NCBI GenBank assembly: GCA_013398275.1
Contig: VZSE01002187.1
Location: 248,967 to 312,966 of the forward strand
Source of the DNA: Promerops cafer
Lineage: Eukaryota; Chordata; Aves; Passeriformes; Nectariniidae
DNA length: 64,000 bases
Reading direction: 5' to 3'
In this document: positions 46,001-60,000 of the stretch, piece by piece
Position numbering within the stretch: position 1 is the stretch's first letter
Layout: each line of letters begins with the position of its first letter
Translations under genes and position numbers: made by a program
Notes under the pieces: model-generated
Databases searched by the model: none
What the model saw: the letters and a program-made list of their open reading frames with translations, nothing else
Told to the model about the DNA's origin: nothing

Positions 46001-49000
46001 GGATCCTTTGGCAATAACAAAAGAAGTTTGCAATGCCAGCAGTGTTCAAGACTGGAACCCAGCAACACCAGAACTTCAGGAGGAGCTTCCAAGCTTTAAC
46101 ACAACAGTTTCTGCTCTTCTTTTATAACAAAGTCTCTTTGCAGGGCTCTGTGACAGACTAGCCATCGTCAGCAGGGCCATCACACTGGCTGCCTTCCCTG
46201 CCCCCTGTCTCCAAGCCAGAGACACAAGGGCTCCTGAGCACTGCCGGGTCTGTTGCCTGTGGTCGGTCCAGCTTCATGCCAGCTGTCCAGAAGCATCAGA
46301 TTTTCTGGGCGCCCCACCTCTGGGCCCGACCCGGCGTGGAGCCTGTGGGACGAAGCCACTAGGTGTCACCGTCACCCAGGGCATGCAGAGCCCGGCTGGG
46401 GCTGAGCACGGGCCAGCTCGCTGCCCGTCCTGCCAGCGAAGCGCTGCCTGGGCTGGGCCATGGGGTGTGCACTCGGACCCCAGGCTCCCTTGACACCTCA
46501 GCCCTCACACCAGGGCCTCCGCAGTGTGGGGAGGGTCGTGCTGGGGAGCAGAGCCATGCACCACATCCCTGCAGCAGATGCTTACTACACTCTTTCAGAT
46601 TAAAGCAGCATGGAGATGCCTGTTGCACACTGCAAGAGAGGGCTAGACATCCCACACCACCTTGCAGAAAATCTCCCTGAAACACTAGCTCTCCCTTTGA
46701 GCAAGCTCAGATCACTTTTCAGCCTGAAGAATGGCACAGTCTCTGCAGACAGGGTCCCAGCAGGAAACCCTTGTGGCAGGGACTCCCCTACCACCGCAGC
46801 TGCACCCTGTTGTACGACCAGCAGTGCAACAAGTTTGTTTGCCTTCGAGGAGGCTCATGGCAGAGAGCTGGGGAAGAGCGGGACTCTTCCTATGCCCAAT
46901 CCTGGCACTAAATGCAACATACAAAGGACACACCTGCACAAAACGAAGAGGTTGGAACATCTGCAGGCCTGCAAATGGCCTGGATTGCAGCACCATGTCT
47001 GTGAAACTGGGCACACACATGTATGTACCCCAGCACACCTGGGGAGGGGGAGCTGACAGAGAAATGCAGGAAAGAGGGGGAAGCAGGGTGGCTGCCCCAG
47101 CACCTTGCCCCCACAATGCCCTCTGCCAGCCCGGACTGTAGAAGAGATGCAGTGAGCTGCTGAGCACTCCTCCAAGATTATAAATACCAGGGCCAGCAGC
47201 AGCAAACGCTGGGCTCTATAATTAAACCGCGGCTGAGGTCACTTCCTTTTCCCAGCAGCTCCCTCCAGCCCCCACCCTGTTGCCTCGTATTTGCATGCCA
47301 TCATGACTAAGGCACATCGGGGTGTAAGGTCATAGGGGAAGCAGCTATGCAACTACCTCGCAGGAAATTCCACCCTGGGAAACCTTTCACCTTCCCCAGT
47401 GCAGAGAGGATCAGCACAGGCAGCTGATCCTGCAGCTGAGTGGTGGCAGCTGCCTGCAGGCAGTACTGGGACTACAGTGTTGGGCTGGCAAGGGAGGGAG
47501 AGACCTCGAGGAGAGGGCAGCCACTGCTCCCCATCTAGCTTTACCATCAGAATCTGGGCTAGCACCGATCTGGAGAGAGGTTTCCCCACTGTGCACCCCA
47601 AGACAGCAGCTGCTCTACCTCCTCACCATGCTTCACCTTCACCTCCAGAAGCCTCCTCCATACATAAAGCTAAAACTCCCCAGCTTCTGCCACTCGACAG
47701 GTGCAAAAAGCGGCACGGCCTTCCCCACAGACCCAGTCCCGAGTCTCAGGGGCTACTCTGCCCTTATGCAAACACTCACGCAACTCACACAGCTCCTCCA
47801 GAGACACAGTGACCTAACCCTGGCCAGGCCTCCAACCACCCAAAAGGAAACGGGCAAAAAGAACGAGGAATTGCCCCAACTCACTAACTGCAGCCCTCTG
47901 GGGAGGCAATGAGCCCTCTGTAGCAGCAGATGTACAGCCGTAGATGAAGAGAAAGGCCCAGAGGCAGCCTGTCCTGGGGCTCCCCCCACAGAGCCCCTCT
48001 TCCCCACCAGGAGAGAGAGAGAGATCTTGTTAACCTATGACTGGCCAACTGGGCAAGGGCTTCTGACATTCCTCCAGCTCTGAGGTTTGCAGGAGGCTTT
48101 GGGGTTTGCAGTGGTCCTTGTGGCCAGAGGCCAAGTGCCCAGACTCAACCAGATCAAGCTCTGAAGCAGCATTGTTTGCACTAGGTAGAGTAGCTGGGGT
48201 CATCAAGTGCTCACAACTCAGCCCTTGGCCCTCCACAGTTAATTCTAGTTCTGCCCTTATTTAAGAAACAGAACATATTAAGAAAAGTATTGCAACAACA
48301 AAGACCAGGGTGCAAAGGAGGGGAGAAGAGTGCAAAGGCTACTGAGTGGGAGGAAATGAAACATCTTTTGGAAGCAGGATGGCCGTTTAGGTAATGATAT
48401 AAACGAATTAGCATCGAGGTTTGCAGAAGAACTAGTTGGTGAGTTTCACAAGGTATCTATTAGGTTTCGAAGTCCTCAGCTGTTTGGATTACTGAGCCAA
48501 TTCTCCAGTCTCTGAGCTAGCGTGAGATAGATCGGGGTCAACATCTCTGAAGACTGACATCCAGAAAGTTTCCTGTACAGAGTCTTAGCATGCTATTCAA
48601 ATGCCTCTTCCTCTCCCTCGTCCCACGGATTCTGGAGAGGAAGTTTGTGACAGAGCAGGGGTGCTGGGGCAGCCCTATAACCCCTGGAATCAGCTGATCA
48701 GGAAACACACATAGCAGAAAGCTGTGGGGAAGCACAACTGCTATCAAAAGATGGACGGTGCAGAGCCAGTGAGCAGAGTGGGACACGATCGTCCAGCTCC
48801 TTTGGCCAGCGACAGGGTACTGGCTGTCCTCTTCGGCACACGGATATTGTGCTTTGGCTCCGAGCCTGCACCCGCGGCGAGGCACGCCTGTGCCCTCCAA
48901 GACTCTGTCTCCACAACAACAGGAACCAGAAGCCACAGCAGACCCCGATCAGCTCATTGGCCCGAGATCACGTTACAGGACAGGAAGGAAGAAGGCACTT

Positions 49001-51468
49001 TAGTCAATCTGGAATTGCTTTAAACAGGTTCCACACCGATATCTCAGCCACTGGAATTAACCCCCCAACACCCTAAATGTCCCATTCCTAAAGACATGTC
49101 CTGCTCTGGCAAGCACGTCGGGGCCCAAGCAACCCAGCCACTGACAGCTGCTCCCAAGGAAAGGTCATGGCAGAAAGCAGCCTAGAAGAAGGCAGAGAGC
49201 CTCCCTATGCCTTGTCAGAGGAAATTAAGGCTCAACAGGGCCCCACCTCTCTGGTGTATGTCTTCAGCACAGGCACGTGCTAGCTCTCCTCAAAACAGCA
49301 GCAAGAGGCAATTTTAGAGGCAGCTGGCAGAGACAGGCTGGTGCTCCCCTGCAGCTCCCCTCCTCGCACTCAAGGGCAGTGGGAGCTCCTCCACCTGCCT
49401 ATGGGATGTTCTGTCCCATGTATGCCCATCCTGAAGCCTACTCCTGGCAGGCAGACAGTTAACGATGCCCAGGGAGCTGCAGGAAGCCTCTTCCTTGCCC
49501 TCTCAGGAACAATGGGGCCATTGTGGGAGGCTGGGCAAGTGGGGGCAGATCCCAGGACTGGCAGTTACCCAACTGGGCACGTTGTTCCTGCCAGGTTCTC
49601 TCTCTGCCTCCTCAGGTAGGAGAAGGGCAGGTGGCTGGCAGCCCTTCCTGTGGGCCCTGGAAGAACACAGGCCAGCCCAGCCACAGGAACACCACGTCAG
49701 CCTGCCCCGTGGCCCTGCCAAGCAACCTCGCTCCTACCGATATGTCTGGGTACAAAATGCAGTCAGACAGCCACAGACACAAAGCTGCCAGATGACACCA
49801 CCATGCAGCAGACCAGACTGTGAGCTGGCTGAGCGCTGCCAGCACTGCCAGCTTCACACCTGGGAATCCAGCAGGATCAGCTGTGCTTTCGGGACATGTG
49901 GAAGGGTGCTGCAGGAGCCAAAAACCAGTTTTTCTCACCAAAAAGTCACATTTTGATTGTGGGTGCAAGTGCTGACCTGGGACCAAGAGCTTCTGGGAAA
50001 ACTGAGAACTCCTCCATGTGACACACAGGCGAGCAGTGAGAACAGCACTGTGCGTGGGGGACTACGGTGACTGCTTTCCAAGCCTCCGCAGTCTGAAAGC
50101 AGAACGAATAAGCAAGGAAGCAAGCAGCTCCAACATACTCCCCCTCTCTACAGATCTGCATCTCCCATGCCCAGCACATCAGTGTACAGAAAACTCAGGG
50201 ATGCTCTGAATTCACACCCTCAAAGCACAGAGCTGATCCCCAAGGCAAGACCAGCACTCTATGTCACACTCCCAGACTTTCCAGCAGAGATTCATGACCC
50301 CTTGGGCATGGAATCAGGATATACAACAACAAACCCAGCTCATTGAGGCATACAGTGAGCATCTGTGTGAAACCTTTGGCCAAGCACCTGACTCTGGATA
50401 AATAGCCTGACTTAGGGCTGCTGCATGCCGCCTCTAACATAGGCAACGCCTCTGGCTGGTTCACAGGAGATGCAGTGCAAAGACAAGTGGAAAACAGCCC
50501 TATAAGACTCAGCACTGCCTCCCTGGGATCTCCATGCTAGGCACAAGCTGGCAGGCAGAAAGCAGCTCCAAATATCTGGATTACCTGAAGTCTCAACAGA
50601 GGAAAGGTGCAGCCCAGGTACATGCCGTGTGTGCCACTGTGCACAACCACGGCAGCTCAAACCCTACGGGATCAAATGCCTATGATCAGTTGTGAGGGAG
50701 GAACGTCCTTTTTCCACGTGATGCTGCGGCTGCTTCCCCCATCTCACAGCTAGACTCAATCTTCCAGTCTTTAGGAGCACAAATACAGGCCATCGTTCTC
50801 TGACTTGGCAGCACCAACTCTGCCAGTAGCAACCACCTCTGTTTCTTTTTTATCCAGTCTCAGTGCCCTGCACTAGCTCCAGGAGTGCCACTGCTCCCTA
50901 ATTTTGCCAGAGGTGGACTGAAAAGCAGCTTGAGCAGACTCACACAGCTCCCCAGGTCTGCACCCCAGTTCATGCTTTCAGAGCCAGTGTCTTCTTCCCT
51001 GCAACATTCAGATAACTACTCTGTCAGTTCTTTACATGTCCCACCCGAGGGCATGGCTTTCTTCCTTCCCCCCAGATCGTTTTCTCCCGTGTCTGATACT
51101 CAGCTCTGTGAAGGCCACTTCAAGACATGCCAGACAAGCTAAATACAACACTACCTCACACCCCAAAAGGGAGGCTAGATGCTCTCGAAGAAAGGACTGC
51201 AAATAGAGCTGTCACTGCAAACCTGCCATGCGCTTCACTTGGCAGCCAGCTCTGTTCAACAAAGCAGCACAACCCCCAGATGGGTTTTGCTCTTCCCTAA
51301 ATGCTCAAGCACAAGAGTCCAAGATGAGGGCAGGTAAAAACATCTGATGGATCTGACAGGGCAGGGTTTAATCTGTATCTCTTTAGAAGATGGCATGCCT
51401 GAAAGGAAACACAGTATCTGCTTCCAACAAGGAAAAGGAAGAATCTGGGTAACCTTTTGCTAAAAGAG

Positions 51469-51494
51469 AAAAAAAAAAAAAAAAAAAAAAAAAA
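51469..51494. repeat. Poly-A run (26 A)
   Basis: Twenty-six consecutive A. No recognisable retroelement body or obvious target-site duplication was seen next to it, so I treat it as simple sequence. Confidence 0.85.
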
Positions 51495-53867
51495 TCAGGG
51501 CAAGAGGGACAAAACAATCTTTGTCCTCATTTTGCTGGTCACGCAAGCACAGGGCAGCCGCAGTACCAGCTGCCCCAGCTTGGTCAGCAAATAATAACCA
51601 CAACCAGCCCATTTTCACTGAGGCTTACAGAAACCAGGCTCCATGGTCTAGGGAAAGCTGCATCCTCTGAGAAAGAGGTAGAGCATAGAGGGATTTCCAG
51701 ACTACAATGATAATCGGCTCACAGAAACCAGATAGGACAGCACACCCTCAGAGGTCATCGCTCAGCTCTACCATGTTTGCTCCAGATGCCATCCCTTTAA
51801 ACATGGCTCCAGAGACCACACAAGGGTTAAATCTGCCTATAAATATCTGTTCTCAGCAGGGCTGCTGCTCTGAACCCTCCAGCCATCTGTTCTAGCTTTC
51901 TCCCATCTAAGACTCTAACATCTGAAACATGCTTACAATTCTTAGGAGTGCTCCCAAAAATAGACCAGTGCCATGGCTTAGCTCCATTCCCAGTGTCTGT
52001 GAGCACAGGAGCATGTATACTGGTGCCTGTGCCAGCACAAGCCCGGAGTCATGCAAATATGAACACGTCTGCCTCTATGACAGCGAGCAGGCCTGCACCA
52101 GCATGGGTCTGTTTGCATCCGTGCTGGCGTGGGTGTGCCTGCTTAACTGCAAATTCGTGTGAATCCGCACGAGCATGTTCATGCTGGTGTGAACCTGTAT
52201 CTGTACACGTGTGCGTGTCTGTACCAGCGTGTGGGCGTGAGAGAAGGTGGAAGCGTCTCTGCTGGTGGATGTGATGGAAGTCCTGCCGTGCCTTCCTCCT
52301 CGGCGGACAGCAGTGCTGCAGGACACAGCCAGGCACCTCTCCTCCTGCAGCCCAGCCCCGCTTGCCCTCAGCATAAGAAGTCCTGCTGTATCCAGGCCCT
52401 GGCACTCCAGTCTGGACAGGGAGCCTACCCTACAGCACAGCAGGGAACAGAGGACACCAGTTCTCTTGGTCAATGCTTGGCTCAGCAAATTCAGCGGTCC
52501 CACCTCTGGGCACCAGAACCTCACTGCGAAAGCAAGTGAAGCCTGATATGTGTGAGGGCCAGGACACACCACCCTACTCACATCCAGCTGCAGCTTGCAG
52601 GGTTTTCTCAAGCACTCCACAGAGAGAGCTCAGGCAAGGCTGCAGATATAACAGCTTTGGAGCAGAGTGGGCTCCAAGTCTCTCATAGCTCTTTCCAAAC
52701 ATCACAGACATGAGTGGGTTCATCCTTCTGACTGCCAAGTCCATTAGCCTCACTCCACATGGGCAAATCCAGGAGACAACAATCATCTTCATGGTCAAAT
52801 GCAAAATAGGAAATGAGCTGTCAGCTCCCAGATCTGGACACACCATCCAGGAACAGATAGACTGTTCTCCTGAGCATCCTCAGGACACAGTGCTGCCCAC
52901 CTGCTCTGTGCCAAACAAAACTCATACTCAAACTTCCATTATTCACTGGAGACCATCACAAAGAAGCTCAGCCCTGGCTGCTGGCCCTGCTGACACCATA
53001 TCATAGGATGATGTACATGCACGGCCCCAGGGAGGGGACATGCAGTGTCCATCCTCCACATAGTGACAACAGCCCGAGGACGAGACAGCAGCTACATTTT
53101 CATCTCTAACTATTTCCACAAGAGTGATTTTCCCTTCCAGATCAAGCAAAACTACAGACAAAGCTCCAGACACACAGTGCCTGGCTGTGCAGGATGGGGC
53201 TTTTTCGCACCGCTCCATTTCTAGCAGTCCCTAAATGCCACGGTGATGGGATGGTGAACACCTGCCACAACACAGCACACGTGGTGCTAAAGCCTCCTTG
53301 TCCAGCACATGCACACACAGAGCCCACTGGCGCGTAACACTGTGGGGGGCTCCCTCAAAACTGTCCCTATAGGGGTGGGCCAGTGGAAGGGACCGAGTCC
53401 ACTGAAGTGTCATTTGCCTTTTTCCAGAGTGTATTCAAAAGGGCACCTGACAAACAGGAAGGTCAGAAGGCAGAAAGTACATACCACCACAGTTTTGCTC
53501 AGGGTTTGCCAAGGTGCCCATTGCCTTTCACCCCTCTGATGTACTGGAGATAGCCAGCTAACTCCAAGAACTATAAGCAAGACCTCCAGAGAAGCCTAAA
53601 ATGCAGGTAACTCCTTCAACTCAGGTGACAACAGAAATGGAAAAGAGCTTGAAATTCCAGCTCTTCATTTCAGGCTTTGGCAGGGAGACGACCTAGGAAA
53701 CAGTCTCAGCAGACTGAGTCAACACAGCTGTACTCTGAGAGAGGAAAAAAACCCCATTGATTCAGGTATTGATTTGCTGCAGGACTTTGTGTTTGTTTAG
53801 AAGTTTGCCCATGGGTCAGACCTTGTTACAAGCATCTTTCCTGGTGATGAGGTTAGAAACAGACTAA

Positions 53868-53903
53868 CCAAACTCCAGTCACCTGCCAAACTCCAGTCAC
53901 CTG
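53868..53903. repeat. Perfect 18-bp tandem duplication
   Basis: The unit CCAAACTCCAGTCACCTG occurs twice head to tail with no mismatch, suggesting a recent local duplication. Confidence 0.9.
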
Positions 53904-56566
53904 CCTGGGGAGCAGAATGCAAGCAAGTCTGGAAGTTAAGTAGTCCCTCAGGGATGCTTCCCTCCTCCACTCCCTCAACTTTTAAAACCATGTTGTTGGG
54001 TGGAGGAACACCACAAACAGCTGTAAGACAGCACCAGCATTTTGAGGAGTCCAGCTAGGGTGTAAACAGGGGGGCTGAAGGTGAGGCAGTTCATCAGAAG
54101 TTTCAGATCATGAGATGGAAAGGATTTAAACAGCAGATCCATTTCAGGATTATTTTCCCCGTCCCTATCTGTCAGAAAGAGCAATGGGATTTCGAGATCC
54201 CCACAGATTTGCAACTCAAGCAGGCAAGGACTGAAAAATGACACCGGCTAGGACAAAACTAAACTGACAAGTCTTGTTTCCTTCTCTCCGGCAAAACCAA
54301 AAGCACACAGGTTAAGTACCAGGATCAAGTAGACATCCACTAACAGAGACAATTACCAAAAGCACTGCACACAAAAAGTTCCTGTACGGGGTCAGGTCCC
54401 CAGCCTGCTCCATGTTTGGTGGAAAACAATGGTATCTACTTCAGTACCTGGCCACAAGTGTCAGCAAACTGCAGGCCACTATATTCTTTTCCAAACTGTT
54501 CCTCCTCTTCTTCTGCCTTGGATGGTAGCTGGGTGAATGACCATGAATAAGTTTAACAAAAAAGGGTGGCTCTGTCAGGCACAGTGATTCCATCAGAGAG
54601 ACACTCAGGTATTGCTACAGAGCTCTCCTCTTCCCACACCTCGTCAAGCCTATGGGCATAAGCTCTTAAGAGATGGGAAAGGAAAGAGAAGTGATGACAG
54701 GCTGAGGACTAGGCACTAGTCAGGAGATCCATCCCCAGTATCCTCCTGACCTCAAAGATCCCCTTACCGCTCAGCAAGTGTGCAGCATCCATTACCCTCT
54801 ACTCATTTCCAGTCCCAGAAATCTCTGCCAGCACCAGATCCCAGCATTGCTTCTCGCTTTTCCTCACCTCTTCTGAGTTGCTGCCATAATTCCTGTATGA
54901 ACCGCAGATGTCTGCACACTGCTGCACTTTCACAGCCACCTTCAGCTTAACCGTATAGCGGACCATCAGAGAAGAGGTGGGGGCACAACTACATGTGCAG
55001 AGACATAGGTCTTGGGGAATAACAGAGCTATCGTTCCCCTCATGTCTGCATTCTCCATGTGACATGTGGCAAAGAGGCTCAGCCTTACCAGCAACTTGTG
55101 GGTACCTTTCCCCACTATGTTCTTAAGCCTTTGTCCATCTTTCAGTTCTCTTCATTTCAACAGAGCAAAATATTGTGAAGGATTTCTTTTGCCTTTTAGC
55201 ATTTCTTAGCCCATCACATCCTTGCTAAAATAAAAAACAGTAAATCAGTTTCTCCCCTTCCCCACTTTTGCTGCCTTGCAAGTATGTCCCGTGATTAAGT
55301 TGTGATATACAACAGAGGAAGCAGCAAACTAGTTCAGACCAATGTGGGTACCTTCAGCTACTGTGTGGCTCACAGCAGGCAGCCAGCTGCTTACTCTTAT
55401 GCAGCCCCCTTGCTGAAGTACACAGAAGCCAGTAAGACTGGAGAATTTTCTGCATTGTATGCATTTGAAATAGCAAAAATCAAGATAGAAATTAAGAAAA
55501 TCTGTCTCTGAAGACAACCGGACAATTTGCATCTGAAAACTTCTCACTGGAGTAGCCTCCTTTATTTACAGCTAAGTTTTACTTCTGTGGGGTGCCACAT
55601 GCTCCGGCACCCAGCGACCCGCTGCGAGCTGGGACACACACTGAGATCCCATGACTTGTCATGATCTGTCACACAGTTCAGGCTGGAACTAAGGCTTGCC
55701 ACAAGAAAGGAGGGAAGGAGCAGAGTGAGTACTCAGATCACACCTGCTTCACCCCCTGTGCCATCTCCTCTCCACCCTGAGAATACATCACAAGGCTGCC
55801 CACAGATGGGACTACAGAATTTGGATGCCCAGGAATTAGAAGTTGATGGCCAAACCACAGGCCACAGCAAGAAAACCACCCCTTGTGCTCCAGTTCTCAG
55901 CATACAGGATACATCGTGAGCAACCCAACAGCATGAGGTGCTCGAAACCTGGCCAGCTGCCAATGCAGACTGCCACCAGAGCAGCCCAGCGCCCCTGGAT
56001 CCCCCTTGACAAAAGAACATCTTGCCCCTCTACAAGGTGTTGGCTATTCACACAGGAGTATTGTTAGCTCCCATCTTCCCAGTGGAAGAGACAACTTCAG
56101 GGCACATTTCAACCAGACCATCCCTACTCCACAGCAGCCAGGAAAACACTCAGGAACCTCACATAGCTTCCTGCCCCCTGAAAGCCAGCCCATGGCCAGC
56201 ATGGCTTCTGGGTGTCAGAGTCCAAAGGAGACTTGACTCTCAGTTCCCATCCTCCCAGGCCTGGCCTGCATGGCCTTGGGCAAAGCACTTCACCTCTCTA
56301 TCTAATTGCCTGTAGGACAGCAGATGCTGCCATCAGCCTGCAAAGGCCTGAACGCAGCAGGGAGCTCCCTCTCCTCCCAGGCAGCATCACTGTGAGCAGA
56401 AGCAAGAAGGCAAAGCCAGGCTGCCCTCCTGCACCTTCTCTCCCTAGGCTGATTCTGAAAATAAAAACCAGCTTCCACTTGTCCCAGCCCCATGAGAGAA
56501 GGAGGCAGAAAGAGGTTTGTTGTAAATACATGAAACTGTCGCTAAGTGAAGGAGAAAAAAAATCCA

Positions 56567-56593
56567 GGGGGGAGGGGGGGAACAAGGGAGGGG
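56567..56593 (+). other. Potential G-quadruplex motif
   Basis: Four G runs of 6, 7, 3 and 4 separated by A, AACAA and A satisfy the usual G3+ loop 1-7 rule on the plus strand. Confidence 0.6.
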
Positions 56594-56998
56594 ACAAAAC
56601 CGCATTTTTACTTCTGGTGGCCAGCCAGCTGACTGACTCAGCCAGTTTGGTCGCTTGCCATATAGATTTAAAAACAAAACCAAGCCTCAGAGAGAGAAGG
56701 GGGCTCGGATGAATGTGCTTTTTTCTTGTGTTTCGAGTAAATCCTAGATTGGCCCAAGACATGTTTAGGAAAATGGCTTCCCTGCCTCATTGTGCCCAGG
56801 GGTGCAGCACACAGCAAGGAACAGCATAGGTCTGCCAGTGCCAGTGCAGTGTGAGACTCCCACTAAGGCACTTGGCTCCTGGCTAACCACTGGGTCTGAA
56901 AAAGAAGTGCAGAGAAAGCCGAAGGCTCCAGGGCTACCCTCAGAGCTGATGTCCTCCAGCCACCTCAAGGGCTAGGGACTTTGGTCTGGGTCCCCAGG

Positions 56999-57026
56999 CA
57001 GGTGTCACCTGCCTGACAGGTGACAC
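56999..57026. promoter_or_regulatory. Triple E-box with a perfect 10-bp inverted repeat
   Basis: CAGGTG at 56999-57004, CACCTG at 57006-57011 and CAGGTG at 57017-57022; GTGTCACCTG (57002-57011) pairs exactly with CAGGTGACAC (57017-57026) around a 5-base loop. CAGGTG is bound by ZEB, SNAIL and E2A factors. Regulatory use is inferred. Confidence 0.4.
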
Positions 57027-60000
57027 GGCCAAGGCTAAGGTGGCCTGCTCCATCCTATGTGTCCTACATCTGCTGGGAAGAGGGCTGTGGGGTCTAGGCT
57101 GCCTGCTGCTGCAGCTGCTCTCGGGCTATGGGCTATGGCTGCATTCTGGGGGCACCTCCTCACCTTCGCCTGCTTCTCGCCAGAGGAATGTGCACAGGAG
57201 GTGGGAGGAGCAGGGAAGAGGTTGTTTTGAAATACCAGCTCCCATTTTATTTATCTGGATCCCACAGTGCCCATGGCACAGTAGCCACTTGTAAGAGTGT
57301 TCTGTTCCCAAAGTACTGTACAAACAAAAACACGTGCTCCCCACACCCTTTGCAGAAACTCAACATGCTGGCATGTTCAGCACAGCACCAGACAGGCAGT
57401 GCTCGCTGCTCCACGCCAACTCGGCGCTTCCATACAACTGGATGGTCACAAAATCCTATGTGAATAAGCAGTTCTTGGCACTTTCCAGCTGCAGCAGTCA
57501 TTACAAACACTAGCTGGTGAAGGAAGCCTCATGAGCCTCCCACGCAGTGATCTCCCATAGAAACTGGCCAGCCTCCCTGGCAATTAATCTGTCGCTCACT
57601 GCAGGGAGTGCAGACAGAATAAGTTACCTAAGGAGCTGACGACAGGTAAGTGCAAACCCTGCTCCTATTCCCATTTCAAGATAGCAGAACTGAGGCAAAG
57701 AAAAACCAAGGTCCTGTCCATAGCTGCCCCAGCCATCAGCAAGGCCAAGAAGAAAACCTTTGCTCTTTGGCTCCCAGTCTCCAGCATGGACAATAAGACA
57801 ATACTGAAGTGTGGTCCATCAGCAGAGGCCCACTGGCCCCATGGGGGCTCAGAAGAGGGGTGCAGATGTGCACCCTGCAAGTGAGGGAAGCAGGTACAAG
57901 ATTCCCCCAGGGACTGCTGCAGCAAGGCACCTGGGGAGGCTGCTGCTGCCTGCACTGGCTCATGCAGGAAGCAGGCAGACAGATGCAAGTGCAGCAGCCA
58001 AGCTGGATGGGACCCACCACTGCAGGGTGAGGGGCACTGTTCATGAACCAGTGGCTGGAGCTCTCCCCAGCCTTCAGCCTTCCCCAAAAAGGCCTGCCTC
58101 ACCTTATAGAGGTGTTTTGGGCTTGAGCAGGACAAGCACAAAGTGGGGCTAGGGACAGGGTAGGGAAACGACAGGCAGAGGTTTGCACTGAGCTAAAAGG
58201 GGAGATTTAATAACTGTTGGAAAAAATGGCTGCTTTATTGCAGGCAGCTTGTAAACCCTGGAGCCTGAAGGTCTGGGAGTAATTTCTCCCTCCCACGTGC
58301 TGGGCTCAGTTTGTACTGGGGGTCAGAGGCCAGTGCTTTTCCAAAGCATTCTGGGACAGACGCCAACTGGAGCAGGCTGCTCAACACCACTCCTGCAGCA
58401 GGGCCTGGGCTTTGAGCAGCAGGCTGGAGCTACTATTAACCCTTTGTGGGGTGATTTCTCCCTTCCCCCTCTCCTGGCTCCATCCCTCCAGTGCAGAGAA
58501 GACAGCTGCTGCAGCCCCACTGGCACCACCCCAAACGAGTCTGGGCTAGGGAGGCCACTGGCCTCCCTAAAGGGCCAGCTGGTGCTTCAGTGTTGCCCAG
58601 GGCCTGTGCTTAGCTCCCTGTGTGCTGGCTCAGCCTGCTCCTGACCCACTAGCGACGGAGCCCTGCTTGCGGGTCCAATCCAGGAGTTGGATTCCTTGCA
58701 GAGGAAAACAAGAGCCCAGAAAAGTGACAGCCGAGCACTTGGGGTAAAGTCTTGCACCAGCCTTGCCACGGAGGCAATGGTAACTCACAGGAATGCACCC
58801 AGCACCACCTGAGAAGGAAGAAGAGCCAGGTACCGCTCTCCTTGAGCCCAGTACCAGTCCTTGTAGTCCATACACCTACACCTGCCATGCCACTTCCCTC
58901 TGGAAAGCTTTTGGGCACAAAGTCACAACCAGAGGCACTAACCAAGGCACTCACAGGAGAGAGTGCTCCCATGTCCAGAGTCCTGCTGGACTCTTGGCAC
59001 CCCTTCCCTGCTCAAAGGAAGGATGTCCTCCGCAGCAATCTCCTGGGCCCTAGTGCTCTCTCTGCCTCCAATTATAAGTGCTTTCTTCTCAGGATAACAC
59101 TGTGCCCAGCTGCCTTCCCCTGCACTCCCTCACTGATCTCCTGGGGGAGGCAACAATTGGCCTCCACATGGCACCTTCTGCTTCTCTCAGCACTGGGTAA
59201 ACACCAGAACCTACCAGTCCTTGCCTCCAGCTGCTGCTGACACCCCTATTCCCCAGTGGGGGCTTTAAAGGCTGCCTGCCAGAGCCCTCTAACCTCCTTA
59301 GCCATCTCCTCCTAGACTCTGGGACAGGCTCTAGATGGCTGGGGGAAGCATGGCTTTGCTGTGTCACCCCTGAGTTGCAGCAGCTCTGGATCACCTGTGC
59401 AGGCAAGAGCACGGCTTCCTTCAGCATTTCAGTTTCCCCTCTCAGGAAAGTGTCTAAGTGTTTCTGGCCTGCAACCCAGCCCCTCTGCCCCCATCCCAGT
59501 ACTTGCCAGCACAAAAAGAAGAGAGCCCAGTTCTGTTTCTCAGTGCCATCTCTCATCTCCCTCTCAAACACACGGCTCATCCTTCCCTTGCTTCATCTCC
59601 GCTGTGCTCAGCGCCACACCAACGAGGAGAAGGGGCCTGTGGCTACTGCCCAGGCAGACAGCACACCCAGGCACTCAGCTTGGGTCTGGCCGCCGGATCT
59701 GCTCCAGGCTCTTTCCTTCTGTGCAGCAGCACTGGGCCCAGCTGCCAACAGACTGGCACCCAGCAGTGTGCCAACAGGTGCACCTTGGCCCTGCCTGCCA
59801 TGCAGCCCCTGGCCCCGTTGCTCCTGTCAGCCAGACACTCTGTCCCACAGCTCCCATCCCTATGCCACATCCATCACAGGCATTCAGATGGTTCTGCAGG
59901 CTCCTCCAGCAGCATTTACATGGCATCCATCTCTCACTACCACTTCTTCTGACATCAGGCGGTCACAGTCCACAGTCTTACTAACCAAACAGGGGGCCCA

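Noticed and set aside
51469..51494. Poly-A as the tail of a retroposed element
   Set aside because: No upstream element body or target duplication recognised on reading; a repeat-library search would decide.
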